Source: Bacteroidota bacterium
Lineage (GTDB): Bacteria; Bacteroidota; Bacteroidia; Flavobacteriales; Flavobacteriaceae
Reading direction: 5' to 3'
Assembly: GCA_023446155.1 (NCBI GenBank)
Contig: JAEXIT010000004.1
Location: forward strand, 186,001-250,000
DNA: 64,000 nt
A model generated the notes under the pieces. The model was not told where the DNA came from and searched no databases. It worked only from the letters and a program-made list of their open reading frames with translations. Of this stretch, positions 60,276-64,000 are shown one piece after another. The number at the start of each line of letters is the position of its first letter. Position 1 is the first letter of the stretch. The translations under genes were made by a program, and so were the position numbers.

Positions 60276-61799
60276 TTAATCTTTATAAATATTCAGACTT
60301 TCATCATAAACCGGACTCTGTATGCCTAAGAAATGTAGAACACTGTGAAAAACATGGTTTTGGGATACTGTTTTGTTAGGCTTAAGCTGTTTGGAACCCT
60401 CCGATACCCAAACAATAAACGGAATATCATATTGTTCCTTTGGAGCAAGACGCATCGGTAGGCCATGCATATATAAATTCTTTTCGCCCAACGATTCACC
60501 ATGATCCGAAACAAATAGCATCGTACTGTTATAGTCCTTTAACTCTTTTAAATTTTCGATCACCTTATGAAGGATATAATCGGTGTAAACAATCGTATTG
60601 TCGTAGGCGTTGATCAATTCCTCTTTGGAGCAATTTCCTAATTCAACGCTATTACAAACCGGTTTAAACGTTTCAAATTGAGCCGGGTATTTTTGACTAT
60701 AGGTTGGCCCGTGACTCGTACTCGTGTGCAACACAATAAAAACTTTATTACTTGTACTGGCTTGTATTCGTTCTTTTAATCCGGTTAGGAGCATCTCGTC
60801 ATAATTGCATGCTTCGCCCTGGCAATTTGGGTTGATTTGTTCCCGTTTTTGATACTCTTTAATATGAACGGGTGGTTCGCCCCAATTGGAAGTGCGCCAC
60901 ACGACATCGACATGATTTCGGAATAAATAATTGGGTAAGATCTCATACAAATCGTCGGTATTGGTATGTTCCAGAATACACTTTACCCCGGCGGTGGTAT
61001 AGGTCGCGCAGGAAGTAGCATTAAAATGAAAAACATTCGGTGTTTGTGATAGCAACGGATTGGTGTTTTTACCATACCCATACAAAGAAAAATTCTGACT
61101 TCTGGCCGATTCGCCAATAACCAAAACGACAACTGATTTTTTGGTGTCTTTTATCGTAGCATCGGGTAGCAGGATTTCCTGTTTATTCTTTTGATGCTTA
61201 TGGATATAAAAAAGAGACGTATTTACACTATACGACCACGGCATGGCAAGTCCGCCTAATGTTTTAGAGTTTTTATCAATCCACAGCCAATTACTCGCGT
61301 TAGCAAAAGCTAAAATCAGAATAAATGCGAAACCAAGTCCCGCCGTGATTAAAAATTTCTTTAAAGGAACGCTGGTTAGCTTTACTTTAATGATATAAAT
61401 ACTCGGAAGAATCCCCAGAAAAAGCAAATAGAGTACCAGTTTGAACGAAAAATAACTGCTGGACTCGTCATAGTTGGTATTGAGTACGTTACCAATCATG
61501 CTCTCGTCTATTATAACATTGTAAGTGTTGATAAAATAAACCGCAATGGCATTACAGATAAAAGTCAGTACCAATAAAAATTTCCCGACATAACGGGAAA
61601 GGGAAAAGATGAGGTAGTACACAAAAGCATTGGCAACCAGCATTATAATTATCAGGCTGATAATGAGTAGTATGCCGTTCAGACTTTTATATTCCACATT
61701 ATTACATACAAAAGCAAAAAAGGGGTAATGAAAAAATAAAAAAGTTATACAACTCATCAGTAAAACAAAACGAGTCAGGGTTACACTATTTCTGAACAT
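60276..61799 (-). CDS. eptA: Phosphoethanolamine transferase (EptA-like)
   Basis: 507 residues. Five membrane helices lie in the first 170 residues. The periplasmic sulfatase-fold domain begins at about 220 with VVVLVIGESARSQNFSLYGYG (metal ligand E230). The nucleophile is T268 in SCATYTTAGVKC, aligned with Thr 280 of EptA with the flanking cysteines kept. SDHGESLGE and YMHGLP supply further metal ligands. It transfers phosphoethanolamine from phosphatidylethanolamine to lipid A, lowering the negative charge and the affinity for polymyxin-type peptides. It overlaps the upstream PAP2 gene by 14 bp. Together they suggest lipid-A phosphate removal and replacement. The symbol is by similarity, since other Ept paralogues exist. 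Confidence 0.9.
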   Translation of the reverse strand: MFRNSVTLTRFVLLMSCITFLFFHYPFFAFVCNNVEYKSLNGILLIISLIIIMLVANAFVYYLIFSLSRYVGKFLLVLTFICNAIAVYFINTYNVIIDESMIGNVLNTNYDESSSYFSFKLVLYLLFLGILPSIYIIKVKLTSVPLKKFLITAGLGFAFILILAFANASNWLWIDKNSKTLGGLAMPWSYSVNTSLFYIHKHQKNKQEILLPDATIKDTKKSVVVLVIGESARSQNFSLYGYGKNTNPLLSQTPNVFHFNATSCATYTTAGVKCILEHTNTDDLYEILPNYLFRNHVDVVWRTSNWGEPPVHIKEYQKREQINPNCQGEACNYDEMLLTGLKERIQASTSNKVFIVLHTSTSHGPTYSQKYPAQFETFKPVCNSVELGNCSKEELINAYDNTIVYTDYILHKVIENLKELKDYNSTMLFVSDHGESLGEKNLYMHGLPMRLAPKEQYDIPFIVWVSEGSKQLKPNKTVSQNHVFHSVLHFLGIQSPVYDESLNIYKD

Positions 61800-62613
61800 A
61801 AACTTTAATGATTTTATATGTGGAAAAAAGTAAACAGATCAAGGTCAAATAGAATATGATCAAGTTTTCATGTATGATTCGGTTGATCAGTATAGCTGCA
61901 CAAATCAGAAACAATACGATAAAAATAGGATAATATTTTTTATCATTCACCCATGACCATATTTTATATTTTCGGCTTATAAAAATACCGAGAAGTCCCG
62001 AAATATAACCAATAATACTACCCACAATCACATCTATCGGGTAATGCGCACCTACACCAACACGGGTAAAAACAAGTAACAATCCGATACTAATGGCCAG
62101 AAAAAACCACAGAATTTTATGACTTAACTTTTTAGGCATAAAGGCAAACATTAAAATGGTATGCGCGGTAAAAATAGTGATGGCGTGTCCTGAGGGAAGA
62201 CTATTATTTCCGGATAGGGTTTCTCCGGTGATGATAAATTTAGAATGATCAAGCATTGCAGCGGGTCTTGGTACGGCAAATAAACTTTTTAAGACACGGG
62301 TGAACAAGCAGGAAATAAGCGATGCCGACAAAAAGGCTTCCCATATTTTTGGAGCATACACAATAAAAAGGCTTAAAAGCGATAATGAAATCAGGCAATC
62401 TCCAAATTGTGTAAGATTAAATTGAAGATTGGGATAGACGCCCAAATTATGATTAATAAAAATAAAGCTATCTTTTTGAATTTGAGTATAGCTACTAATC
62501 GATAGTGCATTCTGTTCATATAGAAATACAACAATGGTAACTAAAAGAGATAGCGGTAAAAGAAACAGGAATATCCGAAGTTTGGAATAATTCGTAATAA
62601 TTTTGGTGTTCAT
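61786..62613 (-). CDS. PAP2-family membrane phosphatase (LpxE/PgpB-like)
   Basis: 275 residues with about six to seven membrane helices. The three phosphatase signatures are present in order: KSLFAVPRP, PSGHAITIF and TRVGVGAHYPIDV (the last in the S/T-R-x5-H-x3-D form). These form the periplasmic active site of PAP2 lipid phosphatases. Its end overlaps the EptA-like gene by 14 bp, so it is translated as a unit with it. This supports a role as lipid-A 1- or 4'-phosphatase or as an undecaprenyl-diphosphate enzyme, rather than phosphatidylglycerol synthesis. That choice is inference from context. Confidence 0.88.
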   Translation of the reverse strand: MNTKIITNYSKLRIFLFLLPLSLLVTIVVFLYEQNALSISSYTQIQKDSFIFINHNLGVYPNLQFNLTQFGDCLISLSLLSLFIVYAPKIWEAFLSASLISCLFTRVLKSLFAVPRPAAMLDHSKFIITGETLSGNNSLPSGHAITIFTAHTILMFAFMPKKLSHKILWFFLAISIGLLLVFTRVGVGAHYPIDVIVGSIIGYISGLLGIFISRKYKIWSWVNDKKYYPIFIVLFLICAAILINRIIHENLIIFYLTLICLLFSTYKIIKVYVQK

Positions 62614-63053
62614 GCTATATTTTTATTTAAACGTTTTGTTGTTCAGTTACGACAAAGGTTATTTAGGCAGGGGACTAAGTTTTATCGGAGTATAGGGTTT
62701 GAATAAAAGGTTCGAACTTGGGATTTTCATGGCGTAAAAGTAGAAATACAAAGCTGAATAAATTTGGAAGACATAATTGTTTACTATTTCTTCATGTAGA
62801 ATGGTATCGTCTTTAATAACAATAGTTTATAAAGGCCCGATTTTCCATAGCTACCGATAAAATCAGTGGAATGTTTTGGTAATAATTTGTTTACATTTGA
62901 GCTCGGTATACCGATAAATTTACATGGCATACTTCAGAAATTTAGTCAAATGGAAAGATCCCGGAAGGGAACTAAAAAATGTTGATCAATAAAATCAGGC
63001 TGTTTTCTATCTGATGACTATCACAAAGACAAAACAGCCCAATTTTAAGCAGC
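62614..63053. other. Intergenic region with a possible 22-residue peptide
   Basis: 440 bp between the PAP2 start and the PepSY-like stop. A TACATTTG (62892-62899) and a 10-bp palindrome CGGTATACCG (62905-62914) lie before a 22-codon frame (62924-62992, beginning MAYFRNLVKWKD). A hairpin follows (GGCTGTTTT 62998-63006 with AAAACAGCC 63031-63039) that also sits just after the minus-strand PepSY-like gene and could end it. No protein family can be named. Confidence 0.35.
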
Positions 63054-63485
63054 TTAACCTTTAACCGCTTTTAAAAACGTACCGGAACGATCAAATAGTA
63101 AGTCGGTACCGTCGACTTCCGCTTCATAAGTGATCATACCTTTGGAATCGGTAATTTTTGCGGCTTCTTTAATCTTTTTCCCCGGAAAGTTTTGTGCAAC
63201 ATAGGTTAGGATGTTTGCCGGTAGAGTCGTTGCATTTATTTCAATTTCAGTTTCAACGATCTTGCCGGAAGCATCAAATAGCACGGAATAATCTTCTTTG
63301 ATCATTTCAAATCCCGCCTCATAATTATCCTTTTCTTTTTCCCATTTCACATGTGTCGCATTGGGATAGTTTTTTTGTAAAGCCGATTTAACTACTGAAG
63401 GAACATCTTTGTTCGCTATTTTCTGCGCATTGGCCAGGGAAATACTTGCCGCTGTAGCCAATAAAAAAAACAACATTTTTTTCAT
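63054..63485 (-). CDS. PepSY-like periplasmic protein
   Basis: 143 residues from ATG 63485 (ATG 63527 adds 14 residues before the signal peptide). The signal peptide is MKKMLFFLLATAASISLANAQ. Two similar halves follow, each of about 55 residues: VPSVVKSALQKNYPNATHVKWEKEKDNYEAGF and a later ANILTYVAQNFPGKKIKEAAKITDSKGMITYEAEV. This is the internal repeat of the PepSY-like (PF11396) putative beta-lactamase-inhibitor-like family of Bacteroidota. The family is secreted and of unknown function. Monocistronic. Confidence 0.88.
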   Translation of the reverse strand: MKKMLFFLLATAASISLANAQKIANKDVPSVVKSALQKNYPNATHVKWEKEKDNYEAGFEMIKEDYSVLFDASGKIVETEIEINATTLPANILTYVAQNFPGKKIKEAAKITDSKGMITYEAEVDGTDLLFDRSGTFLKAVKG

Positions 63486-63704
63486 GTCTTTAAATTTTAA
63501 AAGTTGAAGAGCAAATGTCCAACTCAATTTAGAAGAAATTTAGCATGGCAATTTTCGAAAAGTAGACTTTTTAAAACGGCAACAATAAAAAGCAGGTTTT
63601 TGTACGTAAGAAATTATCCAACGGTATTGTTTGTAAAGTGTTTTTTGATTGTAAAATATTTAAAATCAGGTATTTATACCCTGTTTAACTACTGTGTGTT
63701 ATTG

Positions 63705-63712
63705 TAATTTTG
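63705..63712 (+). promoter_or_regulatory. -7 promoter element before the PixA/AidA gene
   Basis: TAATTTTG matches TAnnTTTG and lies 72 bp before the PixA/AidA start codon. No good TTG is present at the expected distance. Confidence 0.4.
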
Positions 63713-63784
63713 ATTGGAAATACAATACCAGCGGAAGTCGAAAAACTGGAAAAATGAGTAGACAAAACTTTAAATTTTATCAAA

Positions 63785-64000
63785 ATGGATGCAGAATTAA
63801 AAAACGCACAGGAGTTAGACGCGGCATTAAGTAATGTCGCCTTGATTACCAACATTCAGGTAATTATTGACACGGATAAGATCATAAATGATTATCCGAA
63901 AGGTGGAAGTACTGATTCGACAAAACCAACCGGTATTGGTCATCAATATCAGTATATGGTAGCTTCAAATTTAACAGGAAGCAAAGGAAGTGGAACCGCA
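63785..64000 (+). CDS. AidA/PixA family protein, N-terminal part (3' end outside window)
   Basis: 72 codons from ATG 63785 run off the end of the window. After a 20-residue helix come IQVIIDTDKIINDYPKGG and then TKPTGIGHQYQYMVAS. The latter is the PTGIGH-x-Y-x-YM element that opens the PixA (inclusion-body protein) / AidA beta-sandwich family. Family members are cytosolic or crystal-forming proteins in Xenorhabdus, quorum-regulated in Burkholderia, and common near secretion or secondary-metabolite loci. Function here is open. There is no signal peptide. The neighbours beyond 64000 are needed to judge it. Confidence 0.85.
   Translation, partial: MDAELKNAQELDAALSNVALITNIQVIIDTDKIINDYPKGGSTDSTKPTGIGHQYQYMVASNLTGSKGSGTA

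Noticed and set aside
62700..62740. GGTTCGAACTT, resembling a tRNA T-loop
   Set aside because: There is no acceptor stem, anticodon arm or D arm within tRNA distance on either strand.
1..64000. CRISPR arrays, insertion sequences, prophage or integrative-element borders
   Set aside because: No regularly spaced direct repeats, transposase, integrase or tRNA-associated attachment site was seen in the window.

Overview
The window looks like chromosomal DNA of a flavobacterium (Bacteroidota, family Flavobacteriaceae, probably Flavobacterium or a close relative). The DNA is moderately AT-rich and most genes lack a Shine-Dalgarno sequence. Several genes are preceded by the Bacteroidota promoter pattern TTG-N~16-20-TAnnTTTG. 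The tmRNA encodes the tag GENNYALAA. The gene families are typical of the group: DUF4199, DUF3667, DUF6268, LytS/LytTR pairs, a CusA-TolC fusion, PepSY-like and PixA/AidA proteins. I saw no rRNA, tRNA, CRISPR array, transposase or phage integrase.

Layout. 1-1.8 kb: the end of an amidohydrolase, small membrane proteins and a small secreted protein. 1.8-4.8 kb: an AT-rich, gene-poor stretch holding one AraC regulator, two long inverted repeats and orphan terminators. 4.8-11.7 kb: a universal stress protein and a divalent-metal RND efflux operon in which pump and outer-membrane channel are one polypeptide. 11.7-28.5 kb: LysR/MFS divergent pair, metallo-beta-lactamase-fold hydrolase, class C serine hydrolase, AraC-GyrI regulator, long-form RluA pseudouridine synthase, patatin lipase, PanE-like reductase, a LytS/LytTR pair, outer-membrane and small proteins, a lipoprotein hydrolase and a bestrophin. 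28.8-36.6 kb: a second LytS/LytTR pair followed co-directionally by an AcrAB-TolC-type RND operon.

36.8-49 kb is more accessory: an isolated C-terminal domain of a contractile-injection-system tape-measure protein, a CPBP membrane protease, an unrecognised protein, two more serine hydrolases, an SDR, and a group of sensor proteins of which one lacks an ATPase domain. 49.1-52.5 kb carries a 972-residue multidomain protein with a toxin-like C-terminus, followed after 6 bp by an AT-rich, immunity-like gene. The pair is bracketed by two terminators with nearly the same stem. 52.6-64 kb: a lysine/alanine-dehydrogenase-like oxidoreductase, tmRNA, a TetR/MFS drug-efflux unit with twin 18-bp operator candidates, a lipoprotein RidA, a GAF/PAS sensor without ATPase, an S41 peptidase, an EptA-PAP2 lipid-A modification operon, a PepSY-like protein and the start of a PixA/AidA gene.

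The strongest candidates for something new are the toxin/immunity-like pair (49.1-52.5 kb), possibly linked to the orphan injection-system domain (36.9 kb), and the long palindromic element near 2.2 kb. Functional statements rest on motif recognition by eye; no database search was run.
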